Assembly (NCBI GenBank): GCA_036521995.1
Contig: DATDGR010000188.1
Span: forward strand, 34,310-98,309
DNA: 64,000 nucleotides
Direction of reading: 5' to 3'
Origin: Gp13-AA77 sp036521995
GTDB lineage: Bacteria; Acidobacteriota; Terriglobia; UBA7540
Positions within the stretch are counted from its first letter, which is position 1. Every line of letters begins with the position of its first letter. Both the position numbers and the translations under genes were made by a program. Positions 8,971 through 18,034 of the stretch are shown here, piece after piece. A model generated the notes under the pieces. The model was not told the origin of the DNA, ran no database searches, and saw only the letters and a program-made list of their open reading frames with translations.

Positions 8971-9520
8971 GTTTTTGAGGAAACGAACCCGTCATGTTGT
9001 TGAAACCAAAGGATCGGCCTTTTCAACAACGTGCAGAATGCAGGCGAGAAAGGACCTATTTGGGGGCAAGAGATCGCCAGAGTTGCAGGTTTTGGACGTG
9101 GCATTCTACGGGAAACGAAGCTGGATTCCCGCTTAACGCGGGAATGACCTTGCTTGGAACTAAATTGGAACTAAAGCGGTGGATTCTGACTGCTGGCTTG
9201 TGACTTCTGCTTTGCGAAAAGGCATGTTTTTGAGGAAACGAACCCGTCATGTTGTTGAAACCAAAGGTTCGGCCTTTCAGTGACATGTAAAAATGAAGTC
9301 GAGAAAGGGCCTGTCTTGGGGCAAGAGATCGCGGGAATTGCAGGTTTGGACGTCGCATTCTACAAGAAACGAGGCTGGATTCTCGCTCACCCGTGAATGA
9401 CCTTGCTTGGAGCTCATTGGAGCTAAGCGGTGGATTCTGACTGCTGGCTTGTGACTTCTGCTTTGCGAAAAGGCATGTTTTTGAGGAAACGAACCCGTCA
9501 TGTTGTTGAAAATAAAGGAT
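8971..9520. repeat. Tandem intergenic repeat, two copies of about 253 bp plus a partial third
   Basis: The sequence starting GTTTTTGAGGAAACGAACCC occurs at 8971, 9226 and 9477, giving periods of 255 and 251 bp. Copies 1 and 2 stay alignable over their whole length with scattered substitutions and small indels; copy 3 stops after about 40 bases, just before the thiolase gene. Inside copy 1 is a hairpin ATTCCCGC-ttaac-GCGGGAAT (9127-9153 region) that is decayed in copy 2. The unequal periods break any common reading frame, so the minus-strand open frames across the block are not genes. This accounts for the whole 632-base gap between the DUF1326 and thiolase genes. Confidence 0.85.
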
Positions 9521-9561
9521 GGGGTTGCTCGCCAGCCTCTGGCTTATGAGGGGAGAATTCG

Positions 9562-10743
9562 ATGAGAGAAGCATTTATCGTTTCAATCGCCCGCACAGCA
9601 ATCGGCAAAGCGCCCAAAGGGACCTTGCGCGCCACCCGACCCGACGACATGGCGGCGGCCGTGTTTCAGGAGATCCTGAAGCGGGTGCCCGGCCTCGATC
9701 CCAATGACGTTGAAGATGTCATCCTGGGCTGCGCCATGCCCGAAGCCGTCCAGGGCAACAACATGGCGCGGACGGTGTCCTTGCGGGCCGGCCTCCCGGT
9801 CGACTGCGCCGCCATGACGATCAACCGCTTCTGCTCCTCGGGCCTGCAATCGATCGCCCTGGCCTCGGAGCGCATCATGGCCGGATTCGCCGATTGTATC
9901 ATCGCCGGGGGCGCCGAAAGCATGAGCCTGGTGCCGATGGGCGGCTATCACTTCTCACCCAATCCGTTCCTGATGGACACCTACCCGGACGCCTATCTCA
10001 CGATGGGTCTGACCGCGGAGAATGTGGCCCGGAAATACGAAATCACGCGTGAGCAGGCGGACGCATTTTCGCTGCGCAGTCACCAGAGGGCGCTCGCGGC
10101 CATCGCCGGATGCAAATTTAAGGATGAAATTGTGCCCTTGGAAGTGACCGAGGTGAGCCTGAACGGCAAGAACAAGCCGCAGAAGCGCACCCTGACCTTT
10201 GCCGTCGACGAAGGCCCGCGCAAGGACACGTCTCTCGAAGCCCTGGCGAAGCTCAAGCCCGTCTTCCACGTGCTGGGCACGGTGACGGCCGGGAACGCCT
10301 CACAGACCAGCGACGGCGCCGCCGCCGCCGTGGTGATGTCCGGCGAGAAGGCCAGGCAGACGGGTGCCAAGCCGCTGGCGCGCTTCGTGGCCTTTGCAGC
10401 CGCCGGCACGCTGCCCGAAGAAATGGGCATCGGACCGGTGAACGCCATTCCCAAAGTCTTGAAGCTCGCGCGATTGAAGCTGGAAGACATCGAACTGATC
10501 GAGCTCAATGAGGCCTTCGCCGCCCAGGCCCTGGCTGTGATCAAGCTGGCGGGCCTTGACATCGAGAGGGTCAACGTGAACGGCGGCGCCGTGGCCCTGG
10601 GCCATCCGCTGGGGTGCACGGGCGCCAAGCTGACGGCCACCCTGCTCGGCGAAATGAAGCGTCGCAACTCCCGCTACGGCATGGTGACCATGTGCGTGGG
10701 CGGCGGCATGGGCGCGGCCGGGGTCTTTGAGAATCTGCAGTAG
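9562..10743 (+). CDS. Acetyl-CoA acyltransferase (thiolase)
   Basis: Thiolytic cleavage of 3-ketoacyl-CoA, the last step of beta-oxidation, or the reverse condensation. The 393-aa sequence carries the acyl-accepting Cys91 in NRFCSSGLQS, the catalytic His in GGAVALGHPLGCTGA and the second Cys in MCVGGGMGAAG. The start ATG has GAGGGGAG seven bases upstream. The acyl-CoA dehydrogenase gene follows 103 bases downstream on the same strand, which favours a degradative FadA-like role, but no FadB (hydratase/dehydrogenase) is in the window, so the partner must be encoded elsewhere. Confidence 0.93.
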   Translation: MREAFIVSIARTAIGKAPKGTLRATRPDDMAAAVFQEILKRVPGLDPNDVEDVILGCAMPEAVQGNNMARTVSLRAGLPVDCAAMTINRFCSSGLQSIALASERIMAGFADCIIAGGAESMSLVPMGGYHFSPNPFLMDTYPDAYLTMGLTAENVARKYEITREQADAFSLRSHQRALAAIAGCKFKDEIVPLEVTEVSLNGKNKPQKRTLTFAVDEGPRKDTSLEALAKLKPVFHVLGTVTAGNASQTSDGAAAAVVMSGEKARQTGAKPLARFVAFAAAGTLPEEMGIGPVNAIPKVLKLARLKLEDIELIELNEAFAAQALAVIKLAGLDIERVNVNGGAVALGHPLGCTGAKLTATLLGEMKRRNSRYGMVTMCVGGGMGAAGVFENLQ

Positions 10744-10846
10744 AATCGACCAGTGGAACGATAACCGGAAGGAACCGATGACAAACGTGTATCGGGGTTG
10801 CGATTTTCGACTCGCGGGTTTTGCCTTCGCTCGGGGTTGAGGACAC

Positions 10847-12670
10847 ATGGCCACAATGACTGCCACACCGAGGGCGCTGATCAAGGGCGGCAGCTTCCTT
10901 ATTGAGGACCGCTCGCCCGAGGAGATCTTCACGCCTGAAGACCTCACCGATCAACATCGCCTCATCGCCCAGACGGCGCGCGAGTTTGCTGAGCAGGAAG
11001 TGATCCCGCACCTGGACGAAATGGAGGCCAAGCGGCCGGGCCTGCTGCGCGAGCTGTTGAAGAAAGCCGCCGAGGTCGGCCTCTGCGGAACCGACGTGCC
11101 GCAGAAGTACGGTGGACTGGAACTCGACAAGATTTCCTCCATCATCGTCTCGGAAGAGATGGCGCGCGACGGCGCCTGGGCGGCCACCCTTGGCTGCCAG
11201 GCGGGCATCGGAGTTTTGCCCATTGCCTTCTTCGGCACCGAGGCCCAGAAGGAAAAATACCTCCCCAAGCTTGCCAGGGCCGAATGGATCGGCGCCTATT
11301 GCTTGAGCGAGGCCACTTCGGCGTCCGACGCCATGAACGCCAAGACCCGGGCCGTGCTGAGCGCGGACGGATCCCACTACACCTTGAACGGCACCAAGCA
11401 CTGGATCACGAACGGCGGCATCGCTGATGTCTACGTGGTGTTCGCCAAGGTGGACGGCGAGAAGTTCACAGCTTTCATCGTGGAGCGCGGCTTCGCTGGA
11501 GTCTCGCCCGGAGCGGAAGAGCACAAGATGGGAATCCGCGGCTCCTCCACAACCCCCCTGAGCCTGGAGGACGCTGCCGTGCCGGCGGAGAACGTGCTCG
11601 GGGAGGTCGGCAAAGGCCATCTGATCGCGTTCAACATTCTTAACATGGGCCGGCTGAAGCTCGGCGCCGGGTGCATCGGCGGCTCCAGGCACTTGTTCGC
11701 CGAGGCCGTCCAGTGGGCCAAGGAACGCCAGGCGTTCGGACACCCGATCGCTGACTTCGGCCTGATCAAAGAGAAGCTCGGTGAGATGGCGGTGCGCATC
11801 TATGCCGCCGAGAGCCTGTGTTATCGCACCGGCGGCTTGATCGACCGATTCATCGAGGATCTCCTGGAAGGCGTGGATCAGGGCGCGGCCGAGGCTGGCA
11901 AGCGGATCGTGAAGGCGCTCGAACAGTACGCCGTCGAATGCTCCGTCGTCAAAGTTGTCGGCACGGAGCTTCTGGACTTTGTCAGCGACGAGACCGTCCA
12001 GATTTACGGCGGCTACGGCTTCTCGAGCGACTATCTGGTTGAGAGGACTTACCGGGACCAGCGTGTGAACCGGATCTTTGAAGGCACCAATGAGATCAAC
12101 CGTCTGCTGATCACCGATATGCTCATGAAGCGGTCGATGAAAGGCGAGCTCGGCTTGATTCCCGCTGCCCAGCGCCTGATGGATGAAGTCCTGGGCGCCC
12201 CGGCGTTTGAAGACGCGTCCGAAGACGGGTTACTCGCCGCCGAGGCCCAACTAGTGGCGGGCGCAAAGAAGGTGGTGCTGCTGGTGGCCGGGGGTGCGGT
12301 TCAGAAATACCTGCAGGCTCTCGCCGGCGAACAGGAGATTGTGGAGGTCCTCAGCAATCTGGTGATGGACGTTTACGGCATGGAGAGCGCACTGCTCCGG
12401 ACTCTGAAGAAGGCCGGCGCCACTTCCGGAGCCGCCTGTGGGGTTGAGATAGCCGCCACCCGGGCGTTTACTTACGAGGCGGCAGACCGCATGGAAACCG
12501 AAGCGCGGCGGGCGTTGGCGCGAATCAGCCAGGGAGACGAGCTGCGCACCCAACTGGCCGTGCTGCGGCGCTTTCTGCGCCGCCATCCGCCCGACACCAT
12601 CGAGCTGCGGCGGCGGGTTGCCGACCGGGCCATCGAGCTGGGGCGGTATCCCTTTTCGAAGCCTAGCTAG
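10847..12670 (+). CDS. Long acyl-CoA dehydrogenase (VLCAD/ACAD9-like)
   Basis: FAD-dependent oxidation of acyl-CoA to trans-2-enoyl-CoA, the first step of beta-oxidation. The N-terminal and middle domains (about 30-280) include YGGLELDK, CLSEATSASDA and KHWITNGG; the C-terminal helical domain contains YGGYGF and RIFEGTNEINR, where the catalytic glutamate lies in VLCAD-type enzymes. The protein is 607 aa; the extra 170 or so C-terminal helical residues beyond the usual 380-400 are the hallmark of the VLCAD/ACAD9 subgroup. ATG at 10847 behind TTGAGGAC. It forms a unit with the thiolase gene upstream. Confidence 0.93.
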   Translation: MATMTATPRALIKGGSFLIEDRSPEEIFTPEDLTDQHRLIAQTAREFAEQEVIPHLDEMEAKRPGLLRELLKKAAEVGLCGTDVPQKYGGLELDKISSIIVSEEMARDGAWAATLGCQAGIGVLPIAFFGTEAQKEKYLPKLARAEWIGAYCLSEATSASDAMNAKTRAVLSADGSHYTLNGTKHWITNGGIADVYVVFAKVDGEKFTAFIVERGFAGVSPGAEEHKMGIRGSSTTPLSLEDAAVPAENVLGEVGKGHLIAFNILNMGRLKLGAGCIGGSRHLFAEAVQWAKERQAFGHPIADFGLIKEKLGEMAVRIYAAESLCYRTGGLIDRFIEDLLEGVDQGAAEAGKRIVKALEQYAVECSVVKVVGTELLDFVSDETVQIYGGYGFSSDYLVERTYRDQRVNRIFEGTNEINRLLITDMLMKRSMKGELGLIPAAQRLMDEVLGAPAFEDASEDGLLAAEAQLVAGAKKVVLLVAGGAVQKYLQALAGEQEIVEVLSNLVMDVYGMESALLRTLKKAGATSGAACGVEIAATRAFTYEAADRMETEARRALARISQGDELRTQLAVLRRFLRRHPPDTIELRRRVADRAIELGRYPFSKPS

Positions 12671-12675
12671 GTAGG

Positions 12676-13074
12676 CTACTTGAGGCCCTTGAGCGCCCGC
12701 TGGGCGCCGTCCAGATCGGATACACCGAACACCAGGTCGGCTCGCCGGGATTTCTCGGCCACGGCGCCGTAACCGTACTCGATGTTGATGGCCGCCTGGC
12801 CGAGTCGGGCCCCGATCTCCGCCAGTGTGCCCGGCTTGTCCGCCACACTTACGCGCAGGACCTCTTCTTCCGTGATCCGTAGGCCGAGATCCTGCAGAAC
12901 CTTTTTGGCCTTGGCGTGCTGGTTCACTTGCAGGCGCAAGGGGCAGTCGCCCGGCTGGCTTCCGCAGGTGAACGCGGTGATGTTGACTCGGGCGTCGCCC
13001 AGAGCTCTTGCGATCCGGCCGAGTTGCGCCGGTGTGCTCTCGGTCCACACCGTAAGCTGCTTGGCTTTTGCCAT
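12676..13074 (-). CDS. ACT-domain protein (tandem ACT)
   Basis: A 132-aa stand-alone regulator-like protein made of two ACT domains, roughly 5-65 and 70-130 (blocks IARALGDARVNITAF and GTLAEIGARLGQAAINIEY). ACT domains bind amino acids or other small ligands and usually dimerise; nothing in the sequence identifies the ligand. The start ATG at 13074 has an excellent GGGAGG seven bases upstream. It converges on the acyl-CoA dehydrogenase gene with only 5 bases between the two stop codons, and is transcribed away from the DUF4019 gene. Confidence 0.85.
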   Translation of the reverse strand: MAKAKQLTVWTESTPAQLGRIARALGDARVNITAFTCGSQPGDCPLRLQVNQHAKAKKVLQDLGLRITEEEVLRVSVADKPGTLAEIGARLGQAAINIEYGYGAVAEKSRRADLVFGVSDLDGAQRALKGLK

Positions 13075-13260
13075 GGACCTCCCTTTCGCCGCCGGAATTC
13101 ACGGCGGGCAGCCAAGAGGCTGCGGTCCTATGATAGCAACACCGCGCCCCTTCCGCTCCTGGGACAAGCAGCCCGAGAGTGCGCCTGGAGCAGGCCGGCC
13201 CGCGTGAAGAAGCTGGTCGATTGGCTCAGCCGGCACATTCAGCATTAGAGAGGAGATTGC

Positions 13261-13701
13261 ATGCACAACAGACGTACTCGGTTCACGTTCTGCACCGGTC
13301 TGGTGCTGGGCCTCGCCGCAGCGGCCGGAACCTACGCGCAGGACACGCCCCAGGCACTGGCTCAGAAAGCGTCCGAAGAATGGCTGGCGCTCGTCGACGC
13401 CGGAAAATACGGTGAGAGTTGGGATGCGGCGGCTCAGGCGTTCCAGAAGGCGGTCAGCCGCAAGGACTGGGAGAGCAAAGTGAAAGCCGCCCGTGCACCT
13501 CTCGGAAAGGTGGTGTCGCGCAAGCTTACGAAATCCGATTTGATGAAGAATCCACCCAACGCTCCGCCGGGCGAGTACGTCGGCCTGCAATACCAGAGCT
13601 CGTTCGAGCACCTGAAGTCAGCGGGCGAGACCGTGGTCCCGATACTCGGCCAGGACGGAAAATGGAGAGTGTCACACTACAACATCCGGAAGGGGTCTTG
13701 A
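13261..13701 (+). CDS. Secreted DUF4019-domain protein
   Basis: A 146-aa exported protein; residues 1-23 form a signal peptide cleaved near TYAQD. The mature part matches the DUF4019 pattern: an N-terminal helix EEWLALVDAGKYGESWDAAA, a SRKDW segment, and a C-terminal beta region ending in GKWRVSHYNI. The fold is thought to be NTF2/cystatin-like, but no activity is known. ATG follows GAGAGGAG by six bases. It converges on the DUF4380 gene. Confidence 0.82.
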   Translation: MHNRRTRFTFCTGLVLGLAAAAGTYAQDTPQALAQKASEEWLALVDAGKYGESWDAAAQAFQKAVSRKDWESKVKAARAPLGKVVSRKLTKSDLMKNPPNAPPGEYVGLQYQSSFEHLKSAGETVVPILGQDGKWRVSHYNIRKGS

Positions 13702-13732
13702 AGCCAGCCTTGCGTCAGGGCGCGAAGCCGCG

Positions 13733-15157
13733 TCACTTCAGGATGACGTTGCCCAGGAAGCCACGATTCTCGCTGTTGGAATCGCGCACGTGGACGCTGA
13801 CGCGGTAGGTGTCCGCTGGAAGCTTAACGGTTTTGTCGAGACGAACCACCTCACGCGGGTCGACCTGCTGAAGGGTCTCGGTACCGATGACCTGGCCAAT
13901 GGCGTTGTAGAACTGGGCCTCGAGCGTTCCGCGCTCGAACACACCGAAGATGCCGCGCAGCGTCACCTGGCTCCCTTCAACCGAGGCGGTGAGAGGCTCG
14001 CTGACGGCTCCAGCCCAAACGGCCTCATGCACTGGAATCGGGACGCTGGTCGGTGACCAGTAGACGGTGAATTCGTACTGCTCGCCGGGATCGAGCCTGG
14101 CGAGAGGGCTCAGCACCTCGGATTCGAGAAAAAACGGTGTCTTCCTGCGATCGTCAGCCAGCGTCTGGTCGAAAGGTCCGCGGGACACGGTGCCTGGGCC
14201 GTCGTTCCAGGCTTCCACCGAGGCATGGTCGGGGTATTCGCGCTCCGGGAAAGAGTCGAAGTTCTCAACCAGACCGATGTTCTTCTGGCCGTTGACCACG
14301 GCCATCCAGCCAGCGCTCGAATCCACCCCGACCTTGCCAACGCGGTACAGGTAGTGAATCCGGAGCAATCGTCCGTTGTCTACCACGTCGTAACTGGGGT
14401 GACGGACGTCGCCATAGAGATTCGTGAAACCTCGCAGGTACGCGCTCTTCGAATTGATGGGCACATACATGTAAAGCTCGGGGTTGGGCTTCGAAGCGTC
14501 CTGCGAATCAGCGGCGTCGTTCTGGATCAGGTGCCAGATGCCCCATCGAATCTGCCGCCGGCTGACGTTTCGCATCACCTGCTCCACCTTGACGCGCGTG
14601 GTCGCGGCGTAGACGTGGAAGGTGCGCTCGAACTGCACGCCGGTGCGTGGGTCGCGTGGGCTGCTCACGCGCACTGCGACTTCGGCCGGAGTCTCGGTGA
14701 CGACTGCGAAATCGAACCTGCTGCCGTCGAGAATGTAGTACGGAATGCTGGGCCACTCGTCGTCGCTTGACCAGCCTTCGGGCGCCGGCCACACCTTGTC
14801 TCCCCCGTAGTTGGCCCAGCCGGCCGACGGATTGTTCTGGCTCTCGGGCACCACCTTCCCGGCGAAGTCGGGGTTTACAAAGAAGAATTCCTTCTCGCCA
14901 AGCTGAAGCTGGATAGCGCGGCCGCCGATCTGCGGTGCGATGTAGAGACTGATGATGCCGTTGGTGAGACGATAGACGTCCCAACCTCGATACTGTGTCT
15001 TTTCGATCCTGGCTTGAGATTCGGCGGCAGGCGGAATCGCCGCCCCGCCGGCGGTTCCCGCCGCGCACCCAAGCAGGCACCAGCCAAGGCACCAAATAAA
15101 GCAAAGGACCACCCGCTGGGCCCGTCGCGCTGCGGATGACAGCACCATGCTGGTCAC
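13733..15157 (-). CDS. Secreted DUF4380-type galactose-mutarotase-like protein
   Basis: A 474-aa protein with an N-terminal hydrophobic signal region (about residues 14-37). The mature part is beta-rich; YRLTNGIISLYIAPQIGGRAIQLQLG is typical of the DUF4380 family, whose predicted fold resembles galactose mutarotase and other carbohydrate-binding beta-sandwiches. Conserved aromatic and acidic residues (GGDKVWPAPEGW, WAVVNGQ-like VVNGQK) fit sugar binding, but no reaction is known. It is the last of three genes read on the minus strand, 17 bases after the xylulokinase-like gene, so it likely acts on the same sugar outside the cell. Confidence 0.75.
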   Translation of the reverse strand: MTSMVLSSAARRAQRVVLCFIWCLGWCLLGCAAGTAGGAAIPPAAESQARIEKTQYRGWDVYRLTNGIISLYIAPQIGGRAIQLQLGEKEFFFVNPDFAGKVVPESQNNPSAGWANYGGDKVWPAPEGWSSDDEWPSIPYYILDGSRFDFAVVTETPAEVAVRVSSPRDPRTGVQFERTFHVYAATTRVKVEQVMRNVSRRQIRWGIWHLIQNDAADSQDASKPNPELYMYVPINSKSAYLRGFTNLYGDVRHPSYDVVDNGRLLRIHYLYRVGKVGVDSSAGWMAVVNGQKNIGLVENFDSFPEREYPDHASVEAWNDGPGTVSRGPFDQTLADDRRKTPFFLESEVLSPLARLDPGEQYEFTVYWSPTSVPIPVHEAVWAGAVSEPLTASVEGSQVTLRGIFGVFERGTLEAQFYNAIGQVIGTETLQQVDPREVVRLDKTVKLPADTYRVSVHVRDSNSENRGFLGNVILK

Positions 15158-15174
15158 CTTACCCCTTCCGCCGA

Positions 15175-16749
15175 TCAGCTTGCCGACTCGGCAACCGCCG
15201 CGAGTTGGTGGGATAGCTTCCGCACGGCCGGATACAGTTGCCGGTACACCTGGTACTGTCGGTCATAAAGGCGGGCGTGTCCCGCATGAGGCAGCACCTG
15301 CTCGCGCACCTGGATGGCCTCGCGCGCCGCCTCTTCCACGGACGTGTACACTTCGCTCGAGACCCCGGCCAGCAACGCCGCGCCAAAGGCAGATCCCTCG
15401 GCTTCGCGAAGCGACACCACTTCGCGGCCGAAAATGTCGGCTTGGATCTGGCGCCATAGAAAACTCCGCGATCCGCCGCCCGAGGCGCGAATCTCACGCA
15501 CCGGAATCTTGAGTTCGTCGAAGATTTCGAGTGAATCGCGCAGGCTGAAAGCCACTCCTTCCAGAATCGACCGGATGAGGTGAGCGCGGGAGTGTCCGGC
15601 CGTGAGGCCGAACCACATGCCGCGCGCTTGCGGATCCAGGTGCGGGGTGCGCTCGCCCATCAGGTAGGGGAGGAACAGCAGCCCTGCCGAACCCGGGGGA
15701 GCCTTCTCCGCCTCGCGCAGGATCAGCTCATAAGGATCGGCTCCCACGCGCCCGGCATACCAGGCCTCGCTCGCGCCCAGTTCGTCGCGAAACCACCGCA
15801 GCGAGAGCCCTGCTCCCTGGGTCACACCCATCACGTGCCACTTGCCAGGCACCGCATGGCAGAACGTGTGGATGCGGCCTTGAGGGTCAAGCTTGGGCTC
15901 GTCCGTGTAACCGAAGATCACGCCCGAGGTCCCAAGCGTGGCTGAAGTCAGCCCCGGCAGGACGATCCCGTTGCCTACCGCGCTAGCGGCCTGGTCACCC
16001 GCGCCGGCCGCGACCGGCGTTCCGGCCTTCAGCCCCGTCAGGATGGCGGTATCGAGCGTAATGCGGCCCGTCACCTCAGTGGACTCATAAACCGCCGGAA
16101 GCAGGCGCTCGTCAATCTCAAGCGCCGCCAGAACCTGCTTGGACCACCTGCGCCCGGCGACATCAAACAGCAACGTGCCTGAGGCGTCTGAGACATCGCT
16201 AGCGAACTCGCCGGTCAGGCGGAGCCGCAAATAGTCTTTCGGTAGCAGGACGTGGGCGGTGCGCCCGTAGATGGCAGGCTCGTGCTCTCGCACCCACAGC
16301 AGCTTGGGCGCGCTGAAGCCGGTGAGAGCCGGGTTCAAAACCAGCCTGATCAGCCTTTCCGCGCCCACCTGCGACGTGATCCAGTCGCATTGCGACTGGC
16401 TCCGCTGATCGCACCAGATGAGGGCGGGCCGCAGCACCGCGCGGGCGCCATCCAGCAGCGCCACACCGTGCATCTGGCCGGACAGGCCGACGGCTGCGAT
16501 CTCGCTGCCCTTCAGCCCGGTTCCGTCGAGGGCCGAACGGATGGCAAGCACCGTCGCCTGCCACCAATCCTCAGGATCCTGCTCCGCCCAGCCCGGCCTC
16601 GGCATTCGCATGGGCTGATGGGCGCCCACGGCGGAGCCCATCACGTGCCCATCCGGACGAACGATCACGGCGCGCGTGCCGGTGGTGCCGACGTCGATGC
16701 CCATCAAGTAAGGCATAGATTTGAGCCAGGAGCCGGCTGACCCTGGCAC
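15175..16749 (-). CDS. xylB: Xylulokinase-like FGGY carbohydrate kinase
   Basis: ATP-dependent phosphorylation of D-xylulose or a related ketose. The FGGY kinase fold is evident: phosphate-1 loop GIDVGTTGTRAVIV, the XylB-type substrate block SGQMHGVALLD, WCDQRS, GAGDQAASAVGNGI, and the C-terminal ATP/adenosine motif SGGGSRSFLWRQIQADI. The frame opens with GTG at 16749 behind AGGAG; an ATG at 16716, giving MPYLMGID, matches the usual family start better but has no ribosome site. It lies between the Gfo/Idh gene (27 bases upstream) and the DUF4380 gene (17 bases downstream). FGGY specificity is hard to read from sequence, so xylulose is the best guess rather than a certainty. Confidence 0.88.
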   Translation of the reverse strand: MPGSAGSWLKSMPYLMGIDVGTTGTRAVIVRPDGHVMGSAVGAHQPMRMPRPGWAEQDPEDWWQATVLAIRSALDGTGLKGSEIAAVGLSGQMHGVALLDGARAVLRPALIWCDQRSQSQCDWITSQVGAERLIRLVLNPALTGFSAPKLLWVREHEPAIYGRTAHVLLPKDYLRLRLTGEFASDVSDASGTLLFDVAGRRWSKQVLAALEIDERLLPAVYESTEVTGRITLDTAILTGLKAGTPVAAGAGDQAASAVGNGIVLPGLTSATLGTSGVIFGYTDEPKLDPQGRIHTFCHAVPGKWHVMGVTQGAGLSLRWFRDELGASEAWYAGRVGADPYELILREAEKAPPGSAGLLFLPYLMGERTPHLDPQARGMWFGLTAGHSRAHLIRSILEGVAFSLRDSLEIFDELKIPVREIRASGGGSRSFLWRQIQADIFGREVVSLREAEGSAFGAALLAGVSSEVYTSVEEAAREAIQVREQVLPHAGHARLYDRQYQVYRQLYPAVRKLSHQLAAVAESAS

Positions 16750-16776
16750 CTAGCTCCTACCACCTAATCCCTGCTC

Positions 16777-17925
16777 CTACGGCTTCTCCCATTTCCCCGA
16801 CTTCGCCGATCGCTCCACGGCCTCGAGCACCGCCTGATTCTTCACCCCGTCGGTGAAATTCGGCGAAGGCAGGGTGTCTTTTTCGAGCGCCACCAGGAAG
16901 TCGTGCACGGCGTGGACGAAAGTGTGCTCGTAGCCGATGATGTGACCGGGAGGCCACCAGGCGCCGACGTAAGGGTGCACTCCCTCGGTGACGCTGATGT
17001 TTTTGAAGCCTTGTTCCTGCTGCGGGTCTTCGCGATCATAGAATTCAAGCTCGTCCATGCGCTCCAGGTTGAAGGCCACGCTGCCCTTGGTGCCGTAAAT
17101 CTGGAAGGTGTTGTAGTTCTTCCGGCCGCCGCAGAAACGCGAGGACTCGAACACGCCCACGCTGCCGTTCGAGAAGCGGGCCAGGAAATTAGCGTCGTCG
17201 TCCACCGTGACCTTGCCCATGCCGGCGCCCGCCGACACGCGGCGCTGGCCCTTGTCTTCGCCCACCAGGGGCCGCTCCTTGATAAAGGTGGTCAATTGCC
17301 CGGTGACTGCAGTGAATTCGGCGTTCAAGTAACGAGCCAGGTCGATGGCGTGCGAGCCGATGTCGCCCAGCGCGCCGGCTCCGGTGAATTTCTTCTGCAG
17401 GCGCCAGACCAGAGGGAACTGGGGATCGATGATCCAATCCTGCAGGTAGGCGCCGTGATAGTGGCAGAGGGTTCCCAGGCGGCCTTCATCGATCAGCTTG
17501 CGCACCAGGGCCACGGCCGGGATCTTGCGGTAGTTGTGCATCAGCATGTGCTTGATGCCGGCTTTCTCGACCGCCCGCAGCATCTCTTTGGCGTCGGCCA
17601 GGGTGTTGGCCAGCGGCTTTTCGCAGATGATGTGCTTGCCGGCGGCCGCGGCGGCCATCGCCTGCTGGTGATGCAGGTAGCCGGGCGTGGAGATATCGAT
17701 CACGTCGATATCCGACCGCTCGATCACCGTGCGCCAGTCGGTCTCCACCTCTTCCCAGCCGAGCTGCCGCGCCGCGGCCTCGGCCGCCTTACGGTCCCGC
17801 CCGCAGATCACCTTCATGCGGGGCGTGAACTTGCTGGGAAAGAAATGGCTGACCTGCCGGTAGGCGTTGGAGTGCGCTCTTCCCATGAACTTGTAACCGA
17901 TGATTGCGACGTTGATGTCAGGCAT
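16777..17925 (-). CDS. Gfo/Idh/MocA family NAD(P)-dependent oxidoreductase
   Basis: A 382-aa cytoplasmic dehydrogenase of the glucose-fructose oxidoreductase/inositol dehydrogenase family. The Rossmann N terminus is VAIIGYKFMGRAHSNAY, the catalytic lysine is in CEKPLANT, and GDIGSHAIDLARYL contains the conserved histidine of the C-terminal alpha/beta domain. The exact sugar is unknown. It is the first gene of the sugar operon: ATG at 17925 with GAGGTG upstream, then the kinase and the DUF4380 gene. A strong promoter and a palindrome lie just upstream. Confidence 0.88.
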   Translation of the reverse strand: MPDINVAIIGYKFMGRAHSNAYRQVSHFFPSKFTPRMKVICGRDRKAAEAAARQLGWEEVETDWRTVIERSDIDVIDISTPGYLHHQQAMAAAAAGKHIICEKPLANTLADAKEMLRAVEKAGIKHMLMHNYRKIPAVALVRKLIDEGRLGTLCHYHGAYLQDWIIDPQFPLVWRLQKKFTGAGALGDIGSHAIDLARYLNAEFTAVTGQLTTFIKERPLVGEDKGQRRVSAGAGMGKVTVDDDANFLARFSNGSVGVFESSRFCGGRKNYNTFQIYGTKGSVAFNLERMDELEFYDREDPQQEQGFKNISVTEGVHPYVGAWWPPGHIIGYEHTFVHAVHDFLVALEKDTLPSPNFTDGVKNQAVLEAVERSAKSGKWEKP

Positions 17926-17956
17926 AAGGGGTCACCTCGTTGAGAGCGTTTGTCAA

Positions 17957-17978
17957 AAGCGACGGTGCACGATCGCTT
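17957..17978. promoter_or_regulatory. 22-bp palindromic operator of the sugar operon
   Basis: Arms AAGCGA and TCGCTT flank a self-complementary GTGCAC core with two-base spacers; 18 of 22 positions are symmetric, only the cg/ga spacers differ. It sits 31 bases before the Gfo/Idh ATG and about 26 bases downstream of the -10 box, where a bound repressor would block transcription. The size and CG-rich symmetry suit a dimeric repressor such as the LacI family, but no regulator gene is adjacent. Confidence 0.6.
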
Positions 17979-18004
17979 CCACAAGTGCTGGGCGTGCGCG
18001 GCCA

Positions 18005-18034
18005 TATATATCCTGCCGGGAATAAGAGTGTCAA
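18005..18034 (-). promoter_or_regulatory. Near-consensus sigma-70 promoter of the sugar operon
   Basis: On the minus strand a perfect -35 TTGACA (18029-18034) is followed after 18 bases by TATATA (18005-18010). Transcription would start near 17998 and read through the palindrome into the Gfo/Idh, kinase and DUF4380 genes. The rest of the 313-base divergent gap (17926-18238) shows nothing else convincing. Confidence 0.6.

Noticed and set aside
9056..9574. Minus-strand open frames (172 and 74 aa) across the repeat block
   Set aside because: They are translations of the tandem repeat; periods of 255 and 251 bases put the copies in different frames, and the FNNMTGSFPQKH-type peptide is only the repeat read in one frame.
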